Origin: Brienomyrus brachyistius
Taxonomy: Eukaryota > Chordata > Actinopteri > Osteoglossiformes > Mormyridae
Direction of reading: 5' to 3'
DNA: 64,000 bases
Assembly (NCBI RefSeq): GCF_023856365.1
Contig: NC_064542.1
Span: forward strand, 21,547,838 to 21,611,837
The translations under genes were made by a program, and so were the position numbers. Within the stretch, counting starts at the first letter, position 1. Each line of letters opens with the position of its first letter. Shown piece after piece: positions 8,101 through 17,100 of the stretch. Below the pieces are notes generated by a model, which saw only the letters and a list, made by a program, of their open reading frames with translations, did not search any database and was not told the DNA's origin.

Positions 8101-11023
8101 TAGCTTCACAGCCCTCCAATACAACAATCGGAATACATGCAAATAAACTGGCTAGTTTGATCACAGCCAGCATATGGTTTCGCTATCGCTAACTAGGATC
8201 ATCCTGTATAATGGTCACATTTACCCCTTACAAAGCACCTTTTTTAATGTGCGATAATTTTGTGTGTTTTCTTCCCTTTCACCACCACCTCCACTTCGGG
8301 TACCACCACGGACTGTTTGGCTCTCAGGAAGAAGAAAGCAGCGTGAGACAGGTAAAACCGAAATAGGATCATGGTTATGATCTGCGTGGCAGTTTTTCTT
8401 TTAGTTTATAGCTTTTGTTAACTTATGCGGGTAACTGAAGTTGGGTTATCTGTGGTGCCAGAATTAAGTTGAAATTGTCTTCAGGAAAAAAAAAAAATCA
8501 TTGTAGCTTAAGATCTATTGCAAGAGATTATTTATCTGTATTCATTTCATAACCTTTTGTAAGAAGTAGGTAAAAGATACAAGTCTGCATACGAAGGTTT
8601 GGGCAAATGTTAAGCAGGTTTGTTCCTGTTGAATTAATGGTGATGCATTGAGGGCTGGAGTCACTGCGGGCTTTAACGTACCCATGAGGGCCGTTTGCTA
8701 AAGGCTTACGGAGTGTCACATCTAACTGAGAGGACCCCCCCTCTCCAGTGTGCACATCTTCTGCGTACACATCCAGAGTGATTAGCGGTAAGCAGCTAGG
8801 AGCCGGCACAGAGCTGTAAACATGAAGCACTAAATTCACTTGAGCGTATCCTGTCTTTGCCATTTAACTTGGTGGGGGGGGGGAGGGGGGGAGATAGCTT
8901 CCATTTTTCAGACTGCAGGTTAATCCTAATTCTTCTCATTAAGCTTCACTGGGGACTTATTTAATTGTGTAATACATACATGCAATTTTTCTTTTTCATC
9001 GCAGTCTTTTCTGAGCTTCTTGGAGGTAGAAGACACAGGAAGCGGGGACCGGCCCCTGAGGATCCCCAAGGAGGTGTGGCTTCTGCTCAACCACCTATCC
9101 ACTAAGTCCCCCGATCAGGTGAGCCCAGGAAGCGTCTTTTTATGCTTCTACCAGGAGCTGGGCAGTGAGAGGAAGAACCCACTGACTGTTCACTGTATGT
9201 GTTCTCCTGCACCAGGAGGACCTCTTCAACATGCCCGGCTTGCCAGACGAGCTGCAGGCCATCATTGACTGTCTGGACACCAGCATTCCCAGCACCATCC
9301 GTATCCTGTTCACGTGACCTTACTTTTCCCAGTCATATGGATGCCTTTCCTTTAGACCACAGTGGTTCTGCATAACAGCAGTGGCATTCGGCATTGTGTG
9401 TGCCTGGATGTCTCGCAATCTGCTAATTTGTTGGTATAATTTCTTGGAAGGTAGTAATATCCAGATCAACATCAGCTTTACAAAGAATGTGTTGCAATAT
9501 AGTATGTACAGTTTGGGTGATGAAATAGTTTACGGTGAGATTCAGGCTTTGATGTTATGGTCATTTGTCATTTAATTGCTGACAGTGTTGGCGGGCTGTT
9601 AAAAAAACACAGTTAAACACAAATGTTTTCCCAGACTGACCTCTATTATCAATCCATCACAAATAGTTCCGTGGATGAATGCATGGGTTTCTGATGTGTA
9701 TGAGTGTTCTGCCTGGAAACCACAGTACTGTTTATGTACTTGGTGGTTATTGTATTCCCCGGATGTGTGATTCTGTTCCTTCCTTATCTCTCCATTCCTA
9801 CATTTGATTCTGTTCCTTCCTAATCTCTCCACCTCCACATGTGATTCTGTTCCTCCTGAGTCTCTCCAACTCTCCTTGTGTGATTCTATTCCTCCCTAAT
9901 CTCTCCATCTTCATGTGTAATTTTGTTCCTCCCTAGTCTCTTAACTCCGTGTATGATTCTGTTGCTCCCTAATCTCTCCACCTCCATGTGTGATTCTGTT
10001 CCTCCCTAATCTCTCCTCCTCCGTGTGTGATTCTGTTCCTCATTAATCTCTCAACCTCCACGTGTGATTCTGTTCCTCCCTAATCTCTCTTCCTCCGTGT
10101 GTGATTCTGTTCCTCATGAATCTCTCCACCGCCACGTGTGATTCTGTTCCTCATGAATCTCTCCATCTCCACGTGTGATTCTGTTCCTCATTAATCTCTC
10201 CACCTCCACGTGTGATTCTGTTCCTCCCTAATCTCTCCTTCTCCGTGTGTGATTCTGTTCCTCATTAATCTCTCCATCGCCACGTGTGATTCTGTTCCTC
10301 CCTAATCTCTCCTCCTCCGTGTGTGATTCTGTTCCTCCCTCGTTTCTTTACCTCACCTCTCTACGTGCACTTCTGCTGGTTCTTCCTCCCACCCTCCCCA
10401 TCCAAACTCTCATCACTGGGCCAGGCCACTTCTTCAGTCCGTTGCACCCTGACTACGACGTGTGCCAGCTGGCAGCAGCCACTCGGTGGCGCAGGCCCTG
10501 GTCATCTTCCTGGAGGCTCTGCCAGAGCCAGTGGTGTGTTACAGGTTTTATAGGCAATGCCTCGACTGTTCACATGACGGTCGCCTTTGCAGACAGGTGC
10601 GCCCCCCCAACGTGCGTCAGTGTTGCTTGCAGCGACCGTGACCGTCACGTGTCACTGATCATTGCTCATTGGTTATGCTTCCCTGGCCTCCCACAGTTGG
10701 TTGCCCAGCTGCCCCCGTCTCATGGAAATGTGTTCCATTACTTGGTGTCCTTCCTGAAGGGGCTTCTGAAGCACTCTCAAAGCAACCACCTCAAAGCCAC
10801 CTTCCTGGGTAAGTCGTTTGACTCGTTATTGTCGACTTGTATCTTCGTTAGAACCGCTTGCTATACATCAGTGTCCTTTTTTTTTGTGTTCCCAAAAGCC
10901 ACCTTGTTCTCTAGCCTCCTCATTCGGCCCTCACCAAAGCTGGCAGGCAAGCAGACACCAAGCGATCGGCAGAAAGCCAATAATTTCCTCCTGGGGTTCC
11001 TCGTGGGGGGTGACGAAGAGTAA
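512..11023 (+). CDS. ocrl: ocrl, inositol polyphosphate 5-phosphatase OCRL (5'-truncated by window edge, 19 exons)
   Basis: OCRL removes the 5-phosphate from PI(4,5)P2 and related lipids on endosomes, clathrin-coated pits, the trans-Golgi and cilia. Exons: 512-664, 741-927, 1282-1407, 1964-2065, 2932-3046, 3190-3306, 3656-3837, 4370-4481, 4577-4686, 5005-5140, 5843-5953, 6163-6328, 7252-7487, 8328-8351, 9005-9118, 9216-9300, 10469-10596, 10697-10808, 10899-11023. All introns are GT-AG and all phases join, giving 812 codons plus TAA. Visible motifs in order are [35 protein letters not shown] and SDHKPV (5-phosphatase catalytic core), then the ASH domain with LNSGED and [13 protein letters not shown], then a RhoGAP-like domain. 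The end [20 protein letters not shown] and the stretch [15 protein letters not shown] identify OCRL rather than its paralogue INPP5B, whose C-terminus differs. The N-terminal PH-domain exons are outside the window. Exon choices rest on homology recalled from human OCRL plus phase checks, not on transcript data. Confidence 0.96.
741..927 (+). CDS. ocrl: ocrl exon, proline-rich linker
   Basis: The acceptor is gtctttccag and the donor gtaagt. The frame reads [18 protein letters not shown] and continues into a [11 protein letters not shown] stretch, like the acidic and polyproline linker of human OCRL (..GFEDNF.., ..PPPPPF..). It is phase-consistent on both sides. Confidence 0.85.
1282..1407 (+). 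CDS. ocrl: ocrl exon, lead into 5-phosphatase domain
   Basis: The acceptor is cccctgccag and the donor gtgtgc. It ends [15 protein letters not shown], matching the conserved OCRL AKREKEYVNIQTFR that immediately precedes the catalytic domain. Confidence 0.92.
1964..2065 (+). CDS. ocrl: ocrl exon, start of 5-phosphatase domain
   Basis: It encodes [11 protein letters not shown] and ends [14 protein letters not shown] is the first conserved motif of the inositol 5-phosphatase fold (magnesium-binding Asn). The donor gtcagt is followed closely by a long (TG)n tract in the intron. Confidence 0.96.
2097..2153. repeat. (TG)n microsatellite in ocrl intron
   Basis: A nearly pure TG dinucleotide run of about 57 bp starts about 30 bp after the donor of the TWNVNG exon. 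Confidence 0.98.
2356..2400. repeat. 11-bp tandem repeat
   Basis: About four copies of the unit gtggaatgtga lie head to tail in the ocrl intron. Confidence 0.9.
2468..2886. mobile_element. terminal-inverted-repeat element (MITE-like) in ocrl intron
   Basis: The left end tgggtcattccggttgaatg.. (2468-2492) and the reverse complement of the right end (2862-2886, tgggtcattctggctcaacg..) match at 20 of 25 positions. The 419-bp body has no coding capacity. No convincing target-site duplication is seen. It is probably a non-autonomous DNA transposon; the superfamily is unknown. Confidence 0.65.
2932..3046 (+). CDS. ocrl: ocrl exon, QELDLS catalytic motif
   Basis: It encodes [17 protein letters not shown] and ends HPKAKYVQ. 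The Glu of QELDLS is a metal ligand in the family. The acceptor ttctcattcag lies 45 bp after the end of an inserted repeat (2468-2886). Confidence 0.96.
3190..3306 (+). CDS. ocrl: ocrl exon, 5-phosphatase core strand
   Basis: It has 39 whole codons (phase 0/0) and begins [14 protein letters not shown]. It ends VGTGIIGKM, the conserved segment before GNKGG. The acceptor is tgtccgcag and the donor gtaaga. Confidence 0.96.
3656..3837 (+). CDS. ocrl: ocrl exon, GNKGGV and NSHLAAH motifs
   Basis: It starts [14 protein letters not shown] and contains FVNSHLAAH and [14 protein letters not shown], both near-invariant in OCRL/INPP5B. The polypyrimidine tract upstream is very C-rich. The last codon is split GA|T, giving Asp before VVIWLGD, where human OCRL has Glu. 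Confidence 0.97.
4081..4290 (-). mobile_element. tRNA-derived SINE copy
   Basis: Read on the minus strand, the head contains gtagctcagtaagg (A-box-like) and ggtttgaatcc (B-box-like). The + strand left end tttacatttatttaattagc resembles a common fish SINE tail. It sits inside an ocrl intron. Confidence 0.65.
4370..4481 (+). CDS. ocrl: ocrl exon, WLGDLNYR catalytic motif
   Basis: It encodes [20 protein letters not shown] and ends [14 protein letters not shown] supplies catalytic Asp and Asn residues of the 5-phosphatase active site. The acceptor is cccgtgcag and the donor gtgagg. Confidence 0.97.
4577..4686 (+). CDS. ocrl: ocrl exon, substrate-recognition segment
   Basis: It begins [19 protein letters not shown] and contains [16 protein letters not shown], the conserved segment with PTYK that contacts inositol phosphates. 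The acceptor ttttaaaaag is unusually purine-rich just before AG. Confidence 0.96.
5005..5140 (+). CDS. ocrl: ocrl exon, PAWCDRIL and SDHKPV motifs
   Basis: It starts [16 protein letters not shown] and ends [21 protein letters not shown] is the family signature and the His of SDHKPV is catalytic. Frame and phase (1 + 45 codons) fit both neighbours. Confidence 0.97.
5233..5484. mobile_element. possible decayed DNA transposon in ocrl intron
   Basis: The left end cagggctgcca and the reverse complement of the right end cagggttgcca form an 11-bp inverted repeat with one mismatch. The interior is rich in tctcacgc-like words. The flanks do not form a clean duplication, so the boundaries are tentative. 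Confidence 0.4.
5843..5953 (+). CDS. ocrl: ocrl exon, start of ASH domain
   Basis: It has 37 whole codons reading VKVVNEKRQ and containing [13 protein letters not shown], which matches the human RIMDRMENDFLPSLEL at the junction of the phosphatase and ASH domains. The ASH domain binds Rab GTPases. The acceptor is ctgtgacag and the donor gtgagt. Confidence 0.95.
6163..6328 (+). CDS. ocrl: ocrl exon, ASH domain
   Basis: It encodes [14 protein letters not shown], then [15 protein letters not shown] and [10 protein letters not shown], then [17 protein letters not shown] is diagnostic of the OCRL/INPP5B ASH immunoglobulin-like fold. The last codon is split A|AT. Confidence 0.96.
6905..7045 (-). 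mobile_element. tRNA-derived SINE fragment
   Basis: On the minus strand it reads gtgagttcaaatcccgtggtcagcag.. followed by a ..gaaaggcccttaaccc.. word. Related words recur at 58540-58682, 60395-60640 and 61960-62160. It is intronic in ocrl. Confidence 0.55.
7252..7487 (+). CDS. ocrl: ocrl exon, ASH to RhoGAP linker with clathrin-box-like end
   Basis: It contains [34 protein letters not shown] and ends PVTKLIDV. The end lines up with the second clathrin box of human OCRL (LIDLE). The final acidic residue of the box would come from the next exon, either E from the 24-nt microexon or S if the microexon is skipped. Confidence 0.97.
7645..7957. mobile_element. hAT-type MITE in the intron before the ocrl microexon
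   Basis: The element starts cagggacggattacgg and ends as the reverse complement cagggacggattatgg (15 of 16 identical). It is flanked on both sides by the exact 8-bp duplication cacagatg (7637-7644 and 7958-7965). An 8-bp duplication with a CAGGG-type terminus is characteristic of the hAT superfamily. The 313-bp body carries no transposase. A (ggt)n-rich tract lies near its right end. Confidence 0.9.
8328..8351 (+). CDS. ocrl: ocrl 24-nt microexon, likely alternative (human exon 18a equivalent)
   Basis: It has eight whole codons, EEESSVRQ, between acceptor ggctctcag and donor gtaaaa. The donor lacks G at +5, which suggests regulated use. Human OCRL isoform a differs from isoform b by an 8-residue insertion from a 24-nt exon at exactly this point. 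Here too the phases are 0/0, so skipping keeps the frame. Alternative use in this fish is inferred. Confidence 0.85.
9005..9118 (+). CDS. ocrl: ocrl exon, start of RhoGAP-like domain
   Basis: It has 38 whole codons beginning [10 protein letters not shown], then [16 protein letters not shown], which matches human RPLQVPKEIWLLVDHL. The acceptor is tttcatcgcag and the donor gtgagc. Confidence 0.95.
9216..9300 (+). CDS. ocrl: ocrl exon, RhoGAP-like domain
   Basis: It starts [20 protein letters not shown] and ends DTSIPSTI plus one base, like human [28 protein letters not shown]. The OCRL RhoGAP fold has no arginine finger and acts as a protein-binding module. The donor gtatcc is weak. Confidence 0.95.
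9764..10342. repeat. 37-bp minisatellite in ocrl intron
   Basis: About 15 head-to-tail copies of a pyrimidine-rich unit of about 37 bp, typified by tgtgattctgttcctcccta. followed by atctctccacctccacg. Copies differ at scattered sites. The array fills much of the 1.17-kb intron between two RhoGAP-domain exons. Confidence 0.95.
10469..10596 (+). CDS. ocrl: ocrl exon, RhoGAP-like domain
   Basis: With acceptor tgtgccag, the split codon gives Pro and then [20 protein letters not shown], matching human [21 protein letters not shown]. It ends RLCRQ. Other nearby AGs break the frame. The acceptor has little polypyrimidine; a 37-bp minisatellite ends about 125 bp upstream. Confidence 0.94.
10697..10808 (+). 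CDS. ocrl: ocrl exon, RhoGAP-like domain
   Basis: It reads [20 protein letters not shown] and ends NHLKATFL, matching human [20 protein letters not shown]. The acceptor is cctcccacag and the donor gtaagt. Confidence 0.95.
10899..11023 (+). CDS. ocrl: ocrl terminal coding exon
   Basis: The split codon gives Ala and then [32 protein letters not shown] and DEE before the TAA stop at 11021-11023. This end is OCRL-specific. Confidence 0.96.
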
Positions 11024-11107
11024 GAACGACCTCTGAGAAGACACGTCCATCTGGTCTTGATGAACTGGCAAGGTGGCCATACTTTAAGATGCGGGATGTC
11101 GGATGGC

Positions 11108-11166
11108 CGCGACCCAGTAGGATAAGCGGTTTGGAAAATGGATGGATGGATGGATGGATGGATGGA
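11108..11166 (+). mobile_element. V-SINE 3' tail fragment in the ocrl 3' UTR
   Basis: It reads ccgcgacccagtaggataag, then cggtttggaaaatgg and (atgg)n. This is the same 3' end as the complete V-SINE at 28534-28890. The 5' part is missing. Confidence 0.85.
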
Positions 11167-11583
11167 TATCTGATGGTTCCTGGTTTCTCCTGAGCAGGTT
11201 GGAGACATTAATTCCAATAGGAGTGCGGTGTCTGGAATCTGTGTCTAATGGGAAGTCTATGCAGCTGATCACCTGCACTATGTGGTGATGAAGAGCGAGT
11301 TACAGGGAAGGGTCCTGCATTTACGTGGCGCTTTCTCCTCGCTGACTGCTACATTCTGCCAAAACCTGGACATTGCACTATTCAAACGCGTGTCCCGATT
11401 TTGGAAGGTGAACGATCAACTTGGGCACTAAAGAGTTTGACCAAAAGTGCTTTGAAGACGTTAGTGTTGCTCCGTGCTATTCTGTATTCCAAAAACCTTT
11501 TTATTTTCTGTTGAATGAAACATCAGAGCTGTCCAAGGGTGCTTTCTTGGATTCAGGGGCAACTGTAAATCTATGCCCAAGAG

Positions 11584-11589
11584 AATAAA
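11584..11589 (+). terminator. ocrl: candidate ocrl polyadenylation signal
   Basis: This AATAAA lies about 560 bp after the ocrl stop codon, implying a 3' UTR of roughly 0.6 kb from 11024. Further AATAAA motifs exist downstream (for example 12787-12792), so a longer UTR is possible. Confidence 0.5.
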
Positions 11590-13539
11590 GAAAAATATTT
11601 TCTTGTGCAGTTAGAACGAAAACCTTAATGACCATTAATGACCAGGAAAGCTTTATTTGCTGGCCAAAACCTGGAGCCTGTATTGTCTCGTGTGGAAGTT
11701 TTTAATGTTTTTAATTAATTTATTTTCTAGGAACCTTGATCTCCTGTTTTCAGATACTGTATTTATGTTTTATGAAGAGGTTAAGCCCAGGAATAAGCTA
11801 AACGCACAACCTGAGGTCAGCAGTGTTTTCGATGTCCTTCAGTCTGTCTGGTGACTCTCCTTCTGTCCAGAAGTCCCTGTTTATTTTCTGGTGCTGCTTA
11901 ACATCTCACGTTCTACCTAAGTGTTGTTGGTCTGTGGTGACACAGTTGACTACTATATTCATTGTTGTTCATATGAGATGTTGTCGAGTCACTGAAACTT
12001 ATGCAGTTATGCGTGACCTTTTTCCTGTGTACGTATTTGTGTGTTTGTACGTGTGTACACATGTTTACAGACAGCTGTGCCGCTGATTGTCTTGGTTGTG
12101 GATCACGATTGTCTGACAGTACTTTGCCAGTCAGGGACTCATAGGCGTTTACCTGCTGTTCTATGTAGTTTATCACAAATGGTATTTTTCAGTGACTTTC
12201 CTGCAGCACACTGAAGGGCTCATATAGAGATGAGATAACAGAGACAAAAATATATCATGATTGCTAATCTTGATCGTGATTGAAAGTCTATCGTAAGTTG
12301 TTTTCCATAAAAGCTTCCTTAATTCAAGGAAATTACCATTAATATACAAAGCAACAGACTGTGGGTTATCAGCTGATTCAAGTGGCTACATAAAAAATCA
12401 CTTTATTTATAATGTTCCACAGGCGCAAATAGAAATGTAGGCACAATAAATGCAGCATTTCAAGCTTGCATACCAGACTTTTTTGCACTATTGCATTCGG
12501 ACTGCTTCTTACAGTTTGTTGCCTGTTTGATTTCCTTGAGTCACAATGACAAATCGCACTCAAGTTACATCTGAATTGGTACTGCCCTCTGCATTCTTAG
12601 GTTGACTATGATTGACTGCTGTGCTGAGATTTTAAAACCATGCAGATTCAAACATCTGTACATAAGACGGGTTAGTTTGGTAAGTTTGTCGGGATGCTTG
12701 CAATAACCGACATACGCTGAATTAGTTCACTTGGTTTTTAAGTGTCAGCTTTAACTCCCCATCACTGTTTTATCGTAATTGTTATAAATAAAAACTTTAA
12801 ATGGTTCAGCCAAGAGGCTATAAGAACTTTTTTGGCTTCTCTGTAATGTATGAACTGGTACAGAGTCATTAATGTTTGAAGCATCTCTTGTGAATACTGT
12901 ATGCATCTGTTTTTGCCGGTTTCCTTTGTCTGAAGGGATCTGCGAAACAGACTTCCCTCTTACTTAATCTTTGCTCTCTCTTTATATTCAGTATATTGAC
13001 TTGGAGAGAGGGCGATGGGAGTGGGCATGGGAGGGGGGTTCATTTTATGATTACGAAGCAGCATCTGCTTGACCTAAATTTTGGCTTTTTGCTGACAGCA
13101 GAAGAGTTCTGGAATGTCCCTGTTGGGAAACTTCCTACACATTGACTCATATGTTCCCAAAATGTGTGCAGCCTCCTCCCTCCACCGCAAGCACTCTTGC
13201 GATAAAGCATTACTCGAAATGCTAATAGACTTAGCACTTACCCCATAAGGAAGTACAGTCTTTCCAGATCATTACTTGTACTGATGGCATTTGTGTGTGA
13301 CTCCAGTGTCACACGTCTCCAAGAGATCGGAACATGAGAATGTGTCTGCATTTGGATATCTATGAGAAAATCCCTTCAACTGCACCTGTAAATATTGTAG
13401 ATTTTCCTGTGTTTTTAGTCCTTTTAATTTATTTGTATTTTAAAGGAAGTAAAAGTTGTGTAAAGTTAGTAGTGGTGGTGTATTTTTTTTCCCCAAGTTG
13501 CGAGGTTCAACATTAGAAGAAGGCAACCAGGTCTGAGAG

Positions 13540-13720
13540 ATGAGATGATGGAGGGATCAGGATGGAGGGATCAGGGTCACAGTGACTGGGGACATGATGT
13601 CACAAAGATGGGGACATGGGGTCACGGTCAAAATGAGATGGGAAATAGGGACACGATCACAGAGGGACGGACATGGAGACACAGGGTCACAGAGAGAAGG
13701 GGCACATGGGGTCACAGACA
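13540..13720. repeat. degenerate short tandem repeat
   Basis: Purine-rich imperfect copies of words such as ggggacatggggtcac, gatggagggatcagg and cacagggtcacagag follow one another. It looks like a decayed minisatellite and accounts for the short open frames here. Confidence 0.7.
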
Positions 13721-13987
13721 GAAATGCAGTTTGGGTGTAGTGTGGGAAAGGACATTCAGGATACATTTATTTACTGTGGTAAGAGGGTGTAAACACACCC
13801 TGTCACCTGACTCATCCTCCTGAAACTTCCACCCCCACTGCACCCCCCCATGACGGGCGGAATGTCCTGATGCCATCTTGTATGCTTCTCCCAGGTGGGA
13901 GCACTATTTCAGGTGGATGTCTAACTGAAGGTTACAGATTCCCTATGCGTTCAAAGGTTTAAAAGCAGGTCCCCTTCCTAAAATATC

Positions 13988-14110
13988 AGAATCAGCTTTA
14001 TCCGCCAAGTGTGCTGGGGCACACAAGGAGTTCGGTTCCGGCTGCTTGAGACTCCCCAGTACACAGACGATACATGGCACTGTGCAAACGAAATGAATTA
14101 CTTATAAGCA
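13988..14110. mobile_element. interspersed repeat fragment (fish LINE-end-like)
   Basis: The sequence atcagaatcagctttatccg.. followed by ..cacacaaggagttcggttcc.. resembles a repeat end widespread in teleost genomes (agaatcagctttat..). The assignment is from recalled similarity only. Confidence 0.45.
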
Positions 14111-17100
14111 TAATGGGCTATACACTGCATGTACATTACAGTGATATGTACTGGTGTTAGATATTCATCCTGTATAAACATATATTTAAAAAAATATGGA
14201 TTCCATTATGGCTGGGGAATTAACCATAAAGGCACTGCTCGCAAACCAAGTGGTGTCATGCTCATATTAAGCAGCAGAGGGCACTCTTTACAAACGTGCT
14301 CAGCCCTCTTTTTTATGGCTAGTTCTCAGCTAGCATTGGATGTAGAGGTGCGACACAGCTGTCCCTTTCCTGCCCAATTACAAGGACCCACCTGCCGGAA
14401 CGATTCTCAGCAACACGCCTTGAAGCAATCTTCCATTAGTGTGAATTAGCAGCATTTTTACTGAAGATTTTTTTCAGATGTACCACTGTGGAAGTACGTT
14501 CTTGAAATGACAGGCAAATACCGAGCTAGTTTGCACTGAGAGGAGATAAATCGAGAAGGGCGGGGTGTCTACAGAGGGCGTACAATGTGGATATGATATG
14601 TGTAGTTCATGCAGAAAGGCGTTGTGCTGAGCAGAACCAATCAGACGAGACCTTGGCATCACAAACCGCTCAGACGGATTCAGGGCCTTCAGCTCTGGCT
14701 TCACAGGGAGAAGTCAATGAGCCTGCGTGGAGACCCTGTTCCCGCCGTTATTGGCTCATGGCGTGTTCGAAATCTACGGGAGAGAGTGACTTTTTGAAAA
14801 AGCTCTGCCCCACGGCATATGGCAAGGAAGGAAGGCAGAGGGATTTCTGTGCATAAACCACACCGAGCCAGGACACTGTCCAGCTACCCCCGCGCCGCTC
14901 TGCCGAAACGTACCCCCGCATTCAGACGCCCAGGGTGGCTTGATCTGATACTGCCACATATTTAGACTTAATCTGCTGCTACACAGCATACCGAGAGCCT
15001 CTGCCAATCGATCCATCATCCACAATACCTGTAATAACAAGCGATGATAAGGATAAGAGGAGGACGCCAATGATGAAGATGATGAAGACCATGAAGAGAC
15101 CTGTTTGGTGCACCCTACTGGACCAAGTGCTGCACAACAGCTGTTGGTGCATATTCTCATGTATATAGCATATGTATGGATATGTAACATACACATACTG
15201 CATATATATTTTTTAATGACTTCCTATGGAGCCCTTGGCAGCTGTCGAGTTCACCTGCGCCTGGATCCGGCCCTGATGACGAACAGCCTCCAGGGAGCCA
15301 AAATACAGAACAAAGAACAGCACTTCGCCGTTTGTTAACTGTTGTTATTATTGCTTCTGTCACCCCACGTTTCGTATTCCTGTGGTTCCTCTGGCGGTGT
15401 TTTTATTTAAGCCAAGTAACTGGAACCACACTTGCGTATCAATAATGGGTACTGGGGGGGGGGAACTATAGTTACACACTATAGTCAGAAAAACACACAA
15501 AGAATGTGGTTATGATGGAACATAACGAAAGATCCGCAGCTATTTAACTGTTCGAATAGAGAGAATACTGCCGATTACAGTACTTTGAGCACCATGGTCA
15601 GAGAGGAGTCTGTGTGTGACACACTCCCGTAGCACACGTGAGCCCTCAGGATGAGTGACACTGCTGCCCCCACCTCTGCACAAAATAACAAACGCACCTT
15701 GGTTCACTGCTGTCGCTGTGCCACTCCCACCCCCATCTCTCCAAATAAACAGTCCCCCCGCTCCCTCATCTTGCTGGTATCTACTGTATACAGCCCTGCG
15801 TGATGGACGACTTGCTTTCATCCAGCCCTGAGGTCCGACCGAAGTCCTAGGGGTGTGACTGAGGCCTGCATTCGGAGAAGCTTCCAGTATTCACTTCTCC
15901 CATTGTAGCCTAATAGCAAGATTAGCCGCATGGACCAGTGAAGCAGCTTCACTGTGGGATACCACTCCGTTCTTAATATAAACCCACAGATCAGGTTTAA
16001 ACCTCAAGAAAAAATAAATCCCGAAGTTACCTTCAGTCTCAGACATCTATTTGGTTGGTTAATAACAAATGTGATGCGTTACAGTAGCTTAGTTGTGTGT
16101 GTGGCAGGTTTTAAAAGTCTTTTCTATGTTTCAGTTCTTTCTATTGCAGCGGCCTGTTCGCTGTCATGATGCCAGCAGGCAGTGTCGAAACAGATCAGCT
16201 GGTGCAGACAGACCGCGAGGGTCACAAGGTGTGGATGCTGTGGAAGGGGGCAGAATGATGCTCATACGCCACGGTGACACCGTTCGTGCCGAGGCAGGTT
16301 GCTACGGCAACGCCGTGCCCCAGCAATAACTTCCAAAGGGGCTGTGGACATTTGCACTTGAAGGACAGATTCCAGAGTGACCATAAAAATTGAGAATGCG
16401 AAAGCATCATCAGGTGGATCGCGTTTCTCGGAAGGCGTCCATATCACGGGGCTCCCTAAGCAGCTATCGTTTGCCAGTGTCTCCTGAGCCATCTGCTTGG
16501 GTCGCCCATCTACCTGTCGCCGCTTACAGTCCGGAGGCTCCCACACCGAGGCCGACAACCAGGGGCTGCCGATTCGCTTTCCGGCACGTCAGCCGTCTGT
16601 CCTTCGACCACCGAGAAGACTAAACGTAATGAACGATCCAGAATGTGGGCTGTCAGCGGGCACTGCACTTCTAGGCACTGCACTTCTAGGCACTGCGCTG
16701 GATTGATGCTCTCAGGTATTTCACGCTCCGTTTGAGCTCGCTAGAGCCTTCAGGACAGATGCTGGCAGCAGCTGACACTCAGCAAGGCTTCCACGTCCAA
16801 TCAGCATGTGTGGTGCTTGAGGGCTGCCCGTCGTCTTGCTTCCTACCGACCTTTTTCTTAACGACTGACCTGAATGGTACGGTAAGGCTTTGACACGCAG
16901 TGGCTCTAGTGAGATCATGCCGACACGCCCTCATCTGCCCGCTGTCCGCATTTTCCGTCTCTGCCCGCATGTTTGCAGGTTGGGAGTTTTATAAAGAGAG
17001 AAAAGAGAGAGATACTGCGATACCAGCACAGGGAGACACCGAGGGAGGGGTCAAGGTGGGAGCAGATGCCCCCGCATGGATCGATGGAGTGAGAGATGGA

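Noticed and set aside
10286..11023. 245-codon open frame treated as a single exon or separate gene
   Set aside because: It reads the minisatellite and intron through into the last ocrl exons. Homology and phase show three spliced exons here instead.
512..11023. Assignment to inpp5b instead of ocrl
   Set aside because: The C-terminal QTPSDRQ..FLLGFL, the FGTSLEALC segment and the 24-nt microexon are OCRL features, and apln as neighbour fits the OCRL locus.
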